From Atherix ibis (Eukaryota; Arthropoda; Insecta; Diptera; Athericidae): 64,000 nucleotides of DNA. The position numbers and the translations under genes were made by a program. The DNA lies in contig OY282605.1 of assembly GCA_958298945.1 (NCBI GenBank), positions 23,228,811 through 23,292,810 on the forward strand, in the 5' to 3' direction. The notes beneath the pieces were generated by a model, which searched no databases, was not told the origin of the DNA, and saw only the letters and a program-made list of their open reading frames with translations. This document shows, one piece after another, positions 21,614 to 33,305 of this stretch; the stretch's first letter is position 1; the number at the start of each line of letters is the position of its first letter.

Positions 21614-21940
21614 AGATGTATTCCATTGGACCAATTTTGCTACAGCGCTGTAGACTCTCAATAAAATGAACATATCACTACAGCAGTAAAATACAATCAC
21701 ACAATAGTCACCAACAATACTGACTTTATTCACACATAAACAATAAAAACAAAAATATGACATTTCAACATAACCAATGAACCCGCAAATCTATCTATTT
21801 TCACTGTAGCAACTACAATCCACCTACCGTACATTGTATGCGTAACTCCAAATGAAAATTACTGCTCTGTTCGAGGTAAAGTAGATGATGACAGATACAC
21901 AACTAGTGTAGTAGCAAAATTGGTCCAATGGAATACAGCT
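21614..21940. mobile_element. MITE B2, uninterrupted
   Basis: A 327-bp element with inverted ends AGATGTATTCCATTGG / CCAATGGAATACAGCT. Interior strings (GTCACCAACAATACTGAC, ACCTACCGTACATTG) match both halves of MITE B1. It is the empty-site reference for the P1-a insertion. Confidence 0.88.
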
Positions 21941-22214
21941 AATAATTGGTTACATTAAATTGTGAATAATGAAAATTTTAAACTAATTAAATTATTTAAA
22001 AATATTTATGACAGGAATTATTAATATGCTGTACCATTTCCGTATATAAAAAATTATTCTACCTATGTTATCTAGTTTTATAAATTAAAAAACATAATAA
22101 ATAAAAATTTACCATTTGTGTTTTATTCAAAATTATACTATTAAACCACAATATTCATAGATATATTTGCTTACGCATAATAATATCATAAATGAAAATA
22201 GTTTTAAAATTACT

Positions 22215-22503
22215 AGGCGTTTTCCTTTGGACCAATTTTGCTAGTCCGGAGTAGATGAGCAAAGGAAAGCAAAATTCTAAACTCTAGTAGAAACATAACC
22301 TCAAAATAGTCAGCAACAATACTGAGTTTACTCACACATAAACAATAAAACCTGAGTTTGTTCACGCATTAGCAATACTGACAAAAATAAACTCAGTATT
22401 GTTGCTGACTATTTTGAGGTTATGTTTGCACTAGAGTTTAGAATTTGGCTTTACTTTGGTCATCTACCGCGGAGTAGCAAAATTGGTCCAAAGGAAAACG
22501 CCT
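22215..22503. mobile_element. MITE B3, foldback variant
   Basis: Ends AGGCGTTTTCCTTTGG and its inverse share the inner TTGGACCAATTTTGCTA core with B1, B2 and B4 but differ in the outermost bases. The two halves are largely inverted copies of each other, so the element folds back on itself. Confidence 0.85.
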
Positions 22504-22625
22504 ATAATTATGTTGAAATTTATAATATTAATTACATAGAAATTTTTTGTAATTTTCTATTAATTATTTACATAGAAAATTACATCAAATTCTTAATAAT
22601 ATAGAAGTTAATTGTATACAACATT

Positions 22626-23151
22626 AGCTGTATTCGTTTGGACCAATTTTGCTACTGCACTAGTTGTGTATCTGTCATCATCTAGTTTACCTCGAACAGA
22701 GCAGTAATTTTCAGCTGGAATTACGCATACAATGTACGGTAGGTGGCTTGTATTATAGTTGCTACAGTGAAAATATATAGATTTGCGAGTTCGTTGGTTA
22801 TGTTGAAGAGGCATATTTTTGTCAGTATTGTTCATGTGTGAATAAACTCAGTTTTTATTGTTTATGTGTGAGTAAACTCAGTATTGTTGCTGACTATTTT
22901 GAGGTTATGTTTCTACTAGTGTTCGGTCTTGCAGCCAACACAATTTCAATAAACTCACTATTGTTGTTGACTATACTCCACAAATTTTTCATAATTAATT
23001 TTAAACTTGCAGCGAACACAATTTCAATAAACTCACTCTTGTTGTTGACTATTGTGAGGTTACATTTTACTGCTGTAAAATAGGTTCATTTTATTGAGAG
23101 TCTACTGCGAACTACAGCGCTGTAGCAAAATTGGTCCAAATGAATACAGCT
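22626..23151. mobile_element. MITE B4, with ATT target duplication and internal duplications
   Basis: Ends AGCTGTATTCG / GAATACAGCT are bordered by ATT on both sides (22623-22625, 23152-23154). Inside, blocks such as AACACAATTTCAATAAACTC (near 22937 and 23017) and AACTCAGT..TTGTTGCTGACTA occur more than once, so the element grew by internal duplication. Confidence 0.85.
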
Positions 23152-23154
23152 ATT

Positions 23155-23639
23155 ATAGCAAATGCTTTAAAACTAAATTACAAAATGATAAATGTAATTT
23201 AGTAATATTCGAAAAAAAATTGAAAACATTATTATTTAGTAAATGCATTACAAAATGGTCTAATAGAGCAAGTGAAAGCACAAATACAAACAGCTTTATT
23301 TAAATAATAAGCCTTTCGAATATACTTTATTTATTTTAACATAATCAAAACAGCAATGGAAAACAGATTGAAAAATTATAATAATGAGCGATTTAAAATA
23401 AATGATTGCGTTAATATGAATAAAATAAATTCTCAGTTGGAAGCACATTTGTATTCCGTAAATACGCAAAGGATAAGAAAATGATCTCGGTAGCAATAAG
23501 AAATCAGATGTATGATCATTCATACAATATTTAACAAAGTAATTAGTATTGCATTTACTTCTTTTCAATAAAAAAAAGAAGATACGAAAATTGAACATGA
23601 ACCTTTTTCGCTTGTTCAAATAAAACTAATCAAATACGT
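23155..23639. other. AT-rich spacer, nothing recognised
   Basis: No coding frame or element signature worth reporting. Confidence 0.4.
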
Positions 23640-24128
23640 TCGCACTATTAAAATACGGTCCATTTAATTTTTTTATACACACTTTACATATTTTCTGGTA
23701 AACATTGAATCGTTAACATAAGATTTGTTTACATTTATTGAATGATGAACTTTTCACTTTTTGGACCAAACAAATCAATAAAAGCCATTTGAACACTTCA
23801 CAAATTAAATTTTTGTTAATTTCTCTAGTAAAAATGAAGATGTCAACCTAATGAAAGAAACAAATTCCCAGCTTCCTCTTTCCGTTGAATTATTAGCAAC
23901 CCTTTATAAAACACTCCATAGTCTGAAATAAAAACTTCCTATTAAATGTTATCAACAATATAACTATTTATATAAATACTTGTGGTACTTTTTCGTAAAT
24001 ACTTCAAAAAAAGATAACAACCACACTTTCACTTGCACTTTCCGATAAGTGCCAAAATAACAACTTTAAAAACAACAAAAGTATGCAAGCATTTCGGTAT
24101 GCTACCACTTTAATGGAGAATGGCGTGC
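23640..24128 (-). mobile_element. P1-like fragment (P1-d, interior)
   Basis: Matches the 16330-16850 interior of P1-a, including the region of the THAP first exon (on the minus strand, a degenerate TGCTAATAATTCAACGG and GGGAATTTGTTTCTTTC). It is cut off on the right where an irritans-type mariner fragment begins. Confidence 0.75.
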
Positions 24129-24129
24129 T

Positions 24130-24566
24130 TTAAACGATGAAATACGAGTAGTCATCCAATAACATTTTGTAGATTTCCTTCACCATTTCTGGCGTGATCA
24201 CCTTATTTGGGCGATCAGTGCGACATTCGTCTTCGCTGCTCGTACAATCCCGTTTAAACTCTGCCAACCAATATTTTATTGTTATAAATGACGGAGCAGA
24301 TTCCCCGAGAGTTGACTATATCTCGACATTGATATTGAAATAAAAGTATTGTATCCCATAACGATAGCCAATTTTTTCCATGTTTACAAATTCACTGAGA
24401 GCGTTCACTACTAATGGCTGTCAAACAAATATTAAACAACGCAGTATCATCAAACTTTAAACTTAAGCTTGATAAGGTTGGTACTTTCGATCATAGTAGT
24501 TTTTATTAAAACACCAACCGCCATTTATACGTCAGGTCGGGTACTTCTGGGACTACCCTCGTATTT
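24130..24566 (-). mobile_element. irritans-type mariner, 5' fragment (H1)
   Basis: The minus strand starts at a terminal repeat near 24563 (TACGAGGGTAGTCCCAGAAG) and runs into decayed N-terminal transposase, matching the element at 55907-57305 to about the 'GTGAAGGAAATCTAC' helix region. The rest of the element is absent. Confidence 0.7.
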
Positions 24567-24569
24567 ATA

Positions 24570-24806
24570 ATGTACAACGTCTGTTAAAAAAGTATCGCGA
24601 ATTTTGAATTTTTAGCGGGTTACGTATATTCGATTTTTGACTTTTTTTGTGGCATTATGGTGGTACTCATGTCTCTCACTTATGCCGACAAGTTCGGCCA
24701 TTTTGAATGTTCAGTTAACATTTGACAGCTGCTTTGCTTGCACGTGCTTTGGTCCATCTTCGATTTTTGCTCATTCCAAAAAATGGATCTCATCCAGCAT
24801 TGAGAG
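24570..24806 (+). mobile_element. mariner M1-2, 5' end fragment
   Basis: The left terminal repeat (ACGTCTGTTAAAAAAGTATC) and the 5' leader are followed by the first transposase codons (near 24780); homology then stops. Confidence 0.75.
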
Positions 24807-24815
24807 CTCTGCTTC

Positions 24816-25090
24816 TTAAATTATAGAAAAAACTGATTTTCGTATATGTATACGCAATTTTCTGGCTAAAGTATTGTAAAAGTGGCGAAAAATCGTAATG
24901 CTTGCATACTTTTGTGTAGATTTTTTTATGTCGATATGACACGCACTGACATCTTGGTTTCGTATTAGAAATTTATTGTATTCGAAAACCATAATTAATA
25001 TTAATTGTAGCTTAATTATTGCAAACAAAAAAACAATTTAAAACACAACGACAGGCAAAGTTTATTTTTTGTACAATCTTTTGATATAAA
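24816..25090 (+). mobile_element. P1-like end fragment
   Basis: Matches 20160-20430 of P1-b, including the GTATATGTATACGCA block and AAACACAACGACAG. It may be the displaced other end of the fragment at 23640-24128, but its orientation requires a rearrangement. Confidence 0.65.
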
Positions 25091-25099
25091 ATGGAATTA

Positions 25100-25945
25100 C
25101 GAGGTCTGTTCAAATGGTATCGCGAATTTTGTGTTTTTTCGAAAATTATCTATTTATTCATGAATATCTATTTTGTCCCCTTCAAAGTAATCCCCACCAG
25201 ATATTATACACTAGTGCCAATGTTTTTTCCAATCTTCGAAGCACTTCAAAAAATCATTTTTTGTGATCTTGTTCAGCTCCTCCTTCGATGCCGTCTTTAT
25301 CTCCTCAATCATAGCGTAGCGTCGTCCTTTTATGGGGCTCTTCAGTTTCGGGAACAAGAAAAAGTCACTGGGGGCAGATCTGCGGAACATTATTAGTGTG
25401 TTGTTTTTTGCAAAAAATGGCAAAAGCCAATTTTTGTTCTTCCACAAATCCGGGCGTTTCTGGCGGATTGCTTCACGCAACTTGAGCATAACTTGCAGGT
25501 AATATTCCTTATTAACCGTTCTACCCTGTGGCAAGAACCTGCAATCGAAGAAAACTAAGCAAAATCTTCACATTCGACCAAATTTGGCGTGCTTTTTTCG
25601 GTCTTGGGTCGTGCGGCAGCTTCCATTGGGATGATTGAGCTTTGGTTTCTACGTCATAACCATAAACCCTCTGGAGCAAATTTGGGTCATCGCGGACAGA
25701 GTCCAACAGCTCCTTAGCAATGTTAATGCGATACTGTTTTTGGTCGAAAATGGGCAAAAATCAAAGACGAGCCAAAACACGTGCAAGCAAAGCAGCTGTC
25801 AAATAATAACTGAACATTCAAAGTGGCCGACGTTGTCGGCAATAGTAAGAAACATGAGTACCAACATAACGCCACAAAAATCGCAAATCGAATATACGTA
25901 ACCCGCGGAAGCTCAAAATTCGCGATACTTTTTGAACAGACCTCG
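25100..25945 (-). mobile_element. mariner M1-3, internally deleted
   Basis: Both terminal repeats (CGAGGTCTGTTC, inverted at the right) and flanking TA are present. The minus strand codes for fragments of the catalytic domain (RPKKARQIWSNVKILL, KEYYLQVMLKLREAIRQKRP, PSDFFLFPKL), with a deletion that removed the DNA-binding region and shifts in the rest. Confidence 0.85.
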
Positions 25946-26403
25946 TATAATAACGAATCCATGACTCATCAACAGTTACAAATCGATGCAAAGTTCATTG
26001 GGATTAGGCTTAAAAATGTCCAAAAATACATTTTAAATAAAATCGGTACACTGAACACGTTTTTGGTCAGATGTTACCGTAATCAAAAATGAGGCACCCA
26101 TCTCGCCCATAGCTTTCCCATACCCAAAATTTCATGTTAAATTTTATCTACATTATTTTGATATGTTTAACATGCCCAAGTTATCTCTTACTAATCACAT
26201 TTCCTCATTCGACCAAATGAAATTTCGCAAACTACTTCGAAATCATTCCATACGATTGTGCGGAATCTACATAATACATTTTAAGGTTGAGATATGGTTT
26301 TGGTTTGAGATATTGTTTTTTTTACCTCAAGAAAGTGTTTATTAATAAAATACACAACTTTGAATGTCTGTTAAAATTAAACTAATAAATAGATATTTAA
26401 AAA
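25946..26403. other. Spacer, nothing recognised
   Basis: No convincing exon or repeat family. Confidence 0.35.
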
Positions 26404-26556
26404 ATGACAATGCTGCTCTTATTGACGTTATATGGTATGTGCCCACACCTAGTCTATGCGAATAAACCGACACCATCCGAGATGGAAAACAACATCATTC
26501 AGGCCAGCATCGGTGATAGTCAGCCCGATTCATCGAAAATATTGTTCAATCCATGA
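26404..26556 (+). CDS. Candidate small secreted peptide, 50 aa
   Basis: A Met-initiated frame with a Leu-rich N-terminus (MTMLLLLTLYGMC) and a small-residue site (VYA, then NK) that looks like a signal peptide cleaved near residue 19. A short acidic/polar mature part follows (TPSEMENN.., IGDSQPDSS..). Its base composition is clearly richer in G+C than the AT-rich flanks, which supports coding. There is no recognised family. It lies tail-to-tail with the ATP synthase subunit gene. A GTATGT inside the frame could instead be a donor, making this a first exon. Confidence 0.4.
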   Translation: MTMLLLLTLYGMCPHLVYANKPTPSEMENNIIQASIGDSQPDSSKILFNP

Positions 26557-26777
26557 ACTCTTTATAGTTATCTGTGATACAATTTACGACGCGCACTATC
26601 ATCCACAATAGTTTATAATTTTAAAAAAAAATCATCGAAGATATCTTCTTTTCAATTTTAATTTATTGACACTTAAACAATAATCATTCCTTTTTTGCTT
26701 TTAAATAAATTTTTTTTTTTTTTACTATATGACTATTTATTAAACAAATTGGTTACTAAGTGTTGCACAGCAAACAT

Positions 26778-27068
26778 TCACTTCTTTTTTGGTTTTAAGG
26801 ACAAGTACAGGATCAGAAGTCCAACAGATGCATATGTCGCCTTAGCCACCTAAAAAAGAAATCAGAATAAAAATTAATCCATATATCATCAGGCGATATT
26901 GTATTTTTCTAATAATTTAATAAAGTTCAAGAAGCTAAAAACACCACTGCACAAACTTCTTAAGGAACTTGGGATAATTACATTGGCACGGCCACGCATT
27001 GTCGACCCATTGAAGTGCTTCGCCAGTCCTGTCAGCTTTGATTCATTTGCAGAGTCACCACCAGCCAT
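26778..27068 (-). CDS. ATP5MK: ATP synthase membrane subunit K (DAPIT/USMG5 family), two exons
   Basis: Exons 26982-27068 and 26778-26849 join in phase 0 to give 52 aa: MAGGDSANESKLTGL, then AKHFNGSTMRGRAN, then a single membrane segment (ATYASVGLLILYLSL) and a basic KPKKK end. This is the pattern of DAPIT: a short soluble N-terminus with the TGxxKxFN..T..GR motif, one transmembrane helix and a lysine-rich tail. The protein sits in the inner mitochondrial membrane and stabilises ATP synthase dimers. The donor (GTAATT) is weaker than consensus but the frame and homology agree. Too short for usual ORF cut-offs, so easily missed. Confidence 0.9.
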
Positions 27069-28532
27069 AACTTATCTAAAAAATTAATTCAGTTAAACGT
27101 TATAAGATATAGAAAATATAAATTCAATCACATTGAATTTAATACTATTATTATTATTTATATACTAACGATTTAATTTAGATTTTCTCAACTAAAGAGA
27201 AACTTCTCAGCCTTCTATGTTCGTTCAATAGTTAGAAGACTGTTACATAACCCTCTTACTTAACATTTATTTCCATATGAAACAACCTTAAACTATAATT
27301 AGTACTTAACGAAAAGCTTTGTGTCCATATACTATAAAACTAAAAAATTGTAGCTGCAAACCGCCTTATATATCCCATATAACTATAGGACATTTGCACA
27401 CGTATTCACTTGATACCGCTATCAAATTTCCTCTATACACTTCTCTAGAGTGGTACTCGAGGGCTAACATTTTGCTTATTAAAATGTTTTTGGGCTCGGA
27501 AAAATTTAATTGTGATTTATTAGTCATTCTTGTTTTGACAGCGGCATTGTAAGTTTCTCCGGCATTAGCTGATGCTTTTCTTGGAGTATTTTATATCATA
27601 TCATTTTTGTTATACATTCTTAAACAATGTTTTCATTTGTATTTTCACCACAATGGTTCAGATCGAAATGAATATGCAGCAGCACTAGTCAGCTGAAACT
27701 AGGTGTGGTCACGATTGTTGGCACAATACCGGTATTATGTGGAATTGTGTGAAACTGCCCTTATGATGTCCAATTCTTAAGCCTCGAACACATTCTGACG
27801 AGAACGTAATGACGATAATAATAAATAAAAAAACTACAGACCTGATAACTGAACAGTTAATTATATTTTTTTATGAATAATTCAATTTTTAAGTTCACTT
27901 AACCTCATAAATGCATTTATCTTGCTCTTGATCTCAATTTCAACAATGCTGCCATATGAACAAACTCTAAAATGCATGGCAATACTACGGCGAGAACGAA
28001 ACATTAGAACCAAGATTTAACCCCAAATGATTGTGATGATTTTAAAACTTGACAGCATTGATACGAAAATTTGTAGCATGAGACATCAAATGGTTTTCTC
28101 ACTCAAATTCGTATACTTTCAACATTTTCTTCACGCCTTATTCTAAGGTGCGCAATAGACAATCACCCTATTGGAAGATGCTGTAATTTTGCAATGACAT
28201 TAAAATATGGTACATTTACTTTAATGGGAGAAAATTTAACATTTAAATGAACATTTAATCTACATTGAAAAGTTATTGTCAATGTTCAAGCAATTACTGC
28301 ATAGTCCCCCTTAAAAATATAGTTTATCTTCCTACAATCGAACAATGGTAATTTTTTTTTGTGACATTTCTCTTTATTTATTTATTTTCAATCTTGTTTT
28401 TATTAATTTTTCTTTAAATTATAAATATATATTTATATATAGTTGTTTTTGTTATTTTTACTTAATGATTCTTTTTTTTATTTTATTATCGGATGAAAAT
28501 TAAGAACAAATTCACTGCAATATCAATTTCGT
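27069..28532. other. Intergenic DNA between the ATP synthase subunit and Uba1
   Basis: No exon or known repeat identified. The right end (28330-28532) is T-rich and should contain the Uba1 3' UTR; the left end should contain the promoter of the ATP synthase subunit gene. Confidence 0.45.
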
Positions 28533-31500
28533 TTAGGGTAAAGTATATCGAACGTAGGGGACTTCAACGTCATTGCCATCTTCATCGTTACAGCAGATTT
28601 CAAAAACTAATGATCGTTCGTGTGGCTCTATGCGCTTCTTCGATACCCGCCGTACCACTTCTGACATGGGCAGCGGTAATCGTTCTGAACATTTAGCCTT
28701 CGGCATAAAGAACGAATACAACATTGAGACGCCTTGCGACAACATGGTTATTTTAAGTTTATGCTCGTTTTTGAAATAATCGAGAAATTCACATAAGCTC
28801 ATTTCGCCTTCAACTTCGAAACGGTCCCAAAGTGTCCACTCGTTATTATAGTACGTTTGCTTGGGCGCTGGCAACGGCTCTGAGAATGCAAAGAACGGCA
28901 GCGCCAAATTGAAAAAGCTATTTTTGAAGCGTTCCATGTTACGGTATCTGAATATTATAAAATTAAATAGAAAATTATTAACCAAATCAAATATAATACA
29001 ATACATTTTAAAAACAATATTTTACATACCCTTGGGCTAATTTAATAATTTCCAATACAGCAAAACCAGATACAACTGAAGTAGCCGTCGCAATAGCTGG
29101 GATAATTTTTCCAGCAATCAACTTAGATTTATGTCTATCTGCAGGCGGAATATTATAGTTCATTGCGCGCAGATTTGATGAGGCCACAATGAAGTCCATA
29201 TGGAAATTAGTGTCATCGTCTTTCTCGAACTCGAGTGGGTATATTTTGATGTCATTACATTTGCCGAGCGAAGCTAACTCGTTCAAGATCTTGTTGACAC
29301 GATCCTGATCAACTTCTTCGCTGTGATGATCAAAGGTGTTGTTTGTTGTGCCCTCTGTTACCTCAATTTTAACACCCGAACGTGGAATAAATTCCGGTAC
29401 CTAAAAAAGTTCAAACACACTCAATAAATTATATACGAATTTAAAAACAATTTATCTAAAAATTAATAGAAATATTAAAATTTAATGGTTTTTGATATAA
29501 TTAAAATTTACCTTAATATTTGATACGATTTGGGCGATTTTTTTTCTGTCCCGCACTACGGGCAGTCCATAAACTGTTGCCTTAAGATTTGCTCCAGCAA
29601 TAATATAATCCAAGTGAACAGTGTTATTTACATCGAAAACGAGCGGCTCAGGGCAACGTTTTGGTCCTGACCAGAACGGTTGTCCGCTCGATGTCATTTG
29701 ATCTGGTGGAAAATTGAACAGTAGCTGTTTGATTTGATTCGAATACTGTTCCTGCCAATGGAATCTAGCCCATTTGACGCAATCAGTAATGTCATTTGGT
29801 TTATCATCAATCAGCGCCGTCTTATTTGTTATGTATAAGAAAATATCTTATTAGAACGTATAAACAATTTAATTTTAATATTACCTTGACGGAATCAAGA
29901 ATTTCGAGCGGTTGTACTCCCGGCAACTTTAGAACCCTTTCAATGAATATTGGGTCGCTAATATATTGCGATGCATTCTCTGCAGCTTGCTTAAATACTC
30001 CTTCAAAAACATCTCGTGCCCATTGCAGTGTATGCTCGATGGCATTCGGGAAATTCTTCAGTGTACAGATCGGAATGCTCTTCTCTGGTGGATCTTGAGA
30101 GGAGCTGTACGACTCAGTAATAAATGGGACTATAACTTGTGTATTGCCCATCGTACCAAGCGTACCAGAATCAATAAGCGGAATACGATTGAAAACACAT
30201 TTTCTGTCCATGTAAATACGCGCATCTATGTTGTCCAAAGCGTTAGCAACACCATCAAGTTTACCAAAGAATTCTTCTGTAAATACTTTTTCCGTCTCAA
30301 CACAAACTCGCAATTCATGAGCTGTTACGTTAACTTCATTATTCATTTTTTTAATCACTTGCGCCGCAGTGCCAGCCTTTGGCTTCTGGACATCGTGTGG
30401 CCGGAACAAAAATTGACGATTCAAATTCGACTTTTCAATGAGATCCATATCAGTAACAATAATTTCACCATCTTTGGAACCCAAACCGATCATAGCAAAA
30501 TTCTTCAACAATTCGCATCCGATAGCACCAGCGCCGACAATGAAATATCTAAAACAGCAACAAAAGAGACGTCGTTATTAGTGGAAGTAAAAAAACTATA
30601 TTTTAATTATTTGTAATTTGATTAAATTTACAAACAAACAAGTGTAAAATTTGTTCATTTTCACCTTAAATTTCCTAGTTTATCTTGGAATTTTTTACCA
30701 AAGATGGCGATTTGAGCATCATAACGACTGCCAATAGGTTCGCAATCTGATTCAGCAGGCTCCTCTTCAGCCAAGCACTCGATCGCATCAAAATATGTAA
30801 ATTGGAAAATTGGCATAAACTTTCCACTGCACGCCTTTAATACTTCTTGGGCAACTATACCCCCAATTGATGCATCAATTGGACTAAGATTTCCGCTACA
30901 AGTCTAAAAGTTCCGCATCTGTTAAATATCCGTAAACAATATATTTAGTTTACGTTACTTACTTTTGCAAATGTTAAAACAAGTGACTCCTTAATATCGG
31001 CATTTATACCCTTGGCTATTTCAAGGAATTTCTGAGCGTCAGCTTCATTCCAAGCCTTCGGAACGCGTCCGTTTTGTTCAATGAACTGATGGAACGCTTT
31101 AAATGCCACATGTAAAGTGGCTGGATGATCGAATTTACCAAAGTCACTAGCAATAATTTCCGGTTCTTGCTCAGCTTCTTCTAGCTGCTTGAAATTCACT
31201 GTTTTGGGCATTTTTATTTGCGTTACAATACCTCCACGTACGTATTCACTGAATTTCGAAGTATCCCCAATACTAAATGTATAAGCGCCAAGCACCTTGA
31301 TTTTAATTGGCTCACAGCCATTCAATTCGGTCATTCCTTGAACCTAATTAAATTCAAATGGACATTAATTGGATTTCGATCATTAAGAAATACTTTTTAC
31401 ATATTAATTCAGAATTATTTACCTCTGAAAATGTGACATAATCTCCATCTTCAAGTCCGTGACGAGTTTCATCTAGGCAAGTTACAACACTTTCAGTATC

Positions 31501-33305
31501 TCGCGTAATATCTGCAACCATTGTTGAGATTGGCTGTGCTCCATTAGTATCATATACGGTAAAGTTCTCGCCAAAATCGCAGAATACTTTCCCGAAAATA
31601 CCACGCGTCTCCGTGATTATTAGTGCTACGCCATTCTCGTGAGCGAATTTGGCTAGACGATATTGTTCCTCCATTGGTGATGTTGTCAAAACAATCACAC
31701 GGAATTGCTTGAGAAAATCATCAGTCAAATCGCCAGTGTACGATTTTGTACGTACGTAGTTGTTCAATTCTGACAACTGAGAACAGGAAGTCTCAGCACG
31801 ATTTTTGCCAATATCATTTTGAGTCAAATAAAATTGCGTTGACAAATCTTGAATCTAAAAACAAGTTAACACAATTAATTTGCATCTTTCTTTACATAAT
31901 TCTAATATATAGTATATTTATGCTCAAATATTGTGTCATATTCGCAACGGTTAAAAATCGAAAATATGTTAATTAATAGCGTATACTCTATCGATCGATA
32001 TTCGAATTAATCGATAGTTAATGCAGTAATAAGAAATCAATATCATAGGCTATCTTGTAGTATTTTCCGTTTTGTTTTTTTCTTTTTCTTGTGGAAATTA
32101 TTTTTGACACTATTTTCCATTTCTTTGACCTTTGCATGCGACGATGACTCATACTTCAAGAAATTCATTTATGACAAAACAATTATTTTCACATTGCATA
32201 TAAACAAATTTTGCAATTTTACTACTTCTAAGATAATAAACAGAGGAAAAAAGTCAAAATGTTTCCATGTTCTTGATGCACAAAACTTTTACACAAGTTT
32301 TTTCAACTGTAAAAATGTTTTTATTATAATGAAAATTCATTATTACCCTATACAGAATTTAATTGAAAAGCCTGTATGTAAAATGCTGAGTTCATTTCCA
32401 TTTTCATTGCTAGTGATTCATGAAAACGGTAAATTTCAATAATTTACCAAGTACAATGGTCATACAAGAAAATTTTTTCTTTGTACACTCACTATAGTAG
32501 CAATTAGGGGATTTTATCGATTAGAACATAACCTATACTAGAAAGCGTTAGTTACATGAAAATTATCCAATTTACTGACACGTATAAAAACTAATTCTTT
32601 TTGGATTTATAATTGCTATTTTAAACCGATTTAATATTTTGTATTATATATTTGGAAGTTAAAAATTGATGGCGGTTCTTAATTTAGAACAATGAACTAA
32701 ATTGCATTTTAATACTTTACCGTGCAAACCGCTTTGTCATGCAGTGTGATGGATTTGACACCGCCAAGAATGACATTTTTTGCTATTTCGACACCGAGTC
32801 CTCCAAGTCCTGATACTAGGACATCCGAATTGGCCATGCGGCGCATAGCATCATGCCCGAGCACATATAATTGGCGCGAGTAAAGAGCCTCATCAATTTC
32901 CGCAGCACTTGAACCACTATTATTCGCCATTGTTATTGTTTCACGCGCGACGTTGGCTGCAGTGTTAACGACGGCGGCGGCTGTCGCTTTTGAATTTGAC
33001 GATGACGACTGAGAGGCCGACGGACAACTCTTTGTTCCGTGCGAAAGAGACGACGGTATTCTATTACGATTGGAATTCTCTACTCCAATTTCTGCACCGA
33101 TTTCTGATGAAACCGGGCCTACTGCTGATGCTAATGTCGTTGGTGTTGGTGTTCTTACTGCTGCTGATGTTGTTGTTGTTACCGAGTTACCGGTGACGGT
33201 CTGCTGTTCGTTTTCGCCTGTCTGCTGAGTTGAAGTTGAAGACAGCTTCCGCTTCTTAGCGGATGGGGGCTCAACGGAACTATCAAAGACTTCAGCACTA
33301 GACAT
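28533..33305 (-). CDS. Uba1: Ubiquitin-activating enzyme E1, complete, eight exons
   Basis: The first enzyme of the ubiquitin cascade: adenylates ubiquitin with ATP and carries it as a thioester to E2s. Exons: 32721-33305, 31423-31854, 30963-31343, 30665-30903, 29885-30548, 29512-29820, 29030-29400, 28533-28947. Phases all agree and give 1131 aa. Residues 1-135 are a low-complexity Ser/Thr/Ala-rich extension containing PPSAKKRKL, a possible nuclear signal. The first Rossmann half starts at [15 protein letters not shown]. The active adenylation site has [12 protein letters not shown] and [17 protein letters not shown] (exon 5). The catalytic Cys is about residue 707 in [18 protein letters not shown]. 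The last exon holds the ubiquitin-fold domain. I chose ATG 33305 because no in-frame ATG precedes it. Intron 1 (32720-31855) is the longest. Confidence 0.98.

Noticed and set aside
27319..27552. 77-codon plus-strand ORF between the ATP synthase gene and Uba1
   Set aside because: No domain, no neighbouring exons, composition not distinct from the background.
28573..28779. Plus-strand ORF over the last Uba1 exon
   Set aside because: Antisense shadow of the conserved ubiquitin-fold exon.
29966..30616. 216-codon plus-strand ORF
   Set aside because: Antisense shadow of Uba1 exon 5, which is certain from the E1 motifs.
32990..33196. Plus-strand ORF with Leu-rich tail
   Set aside because: Antisense of the Ser/Thr/Ala-rich Uba1 N-terminus; Leu-rich only because of the complementary repeats.
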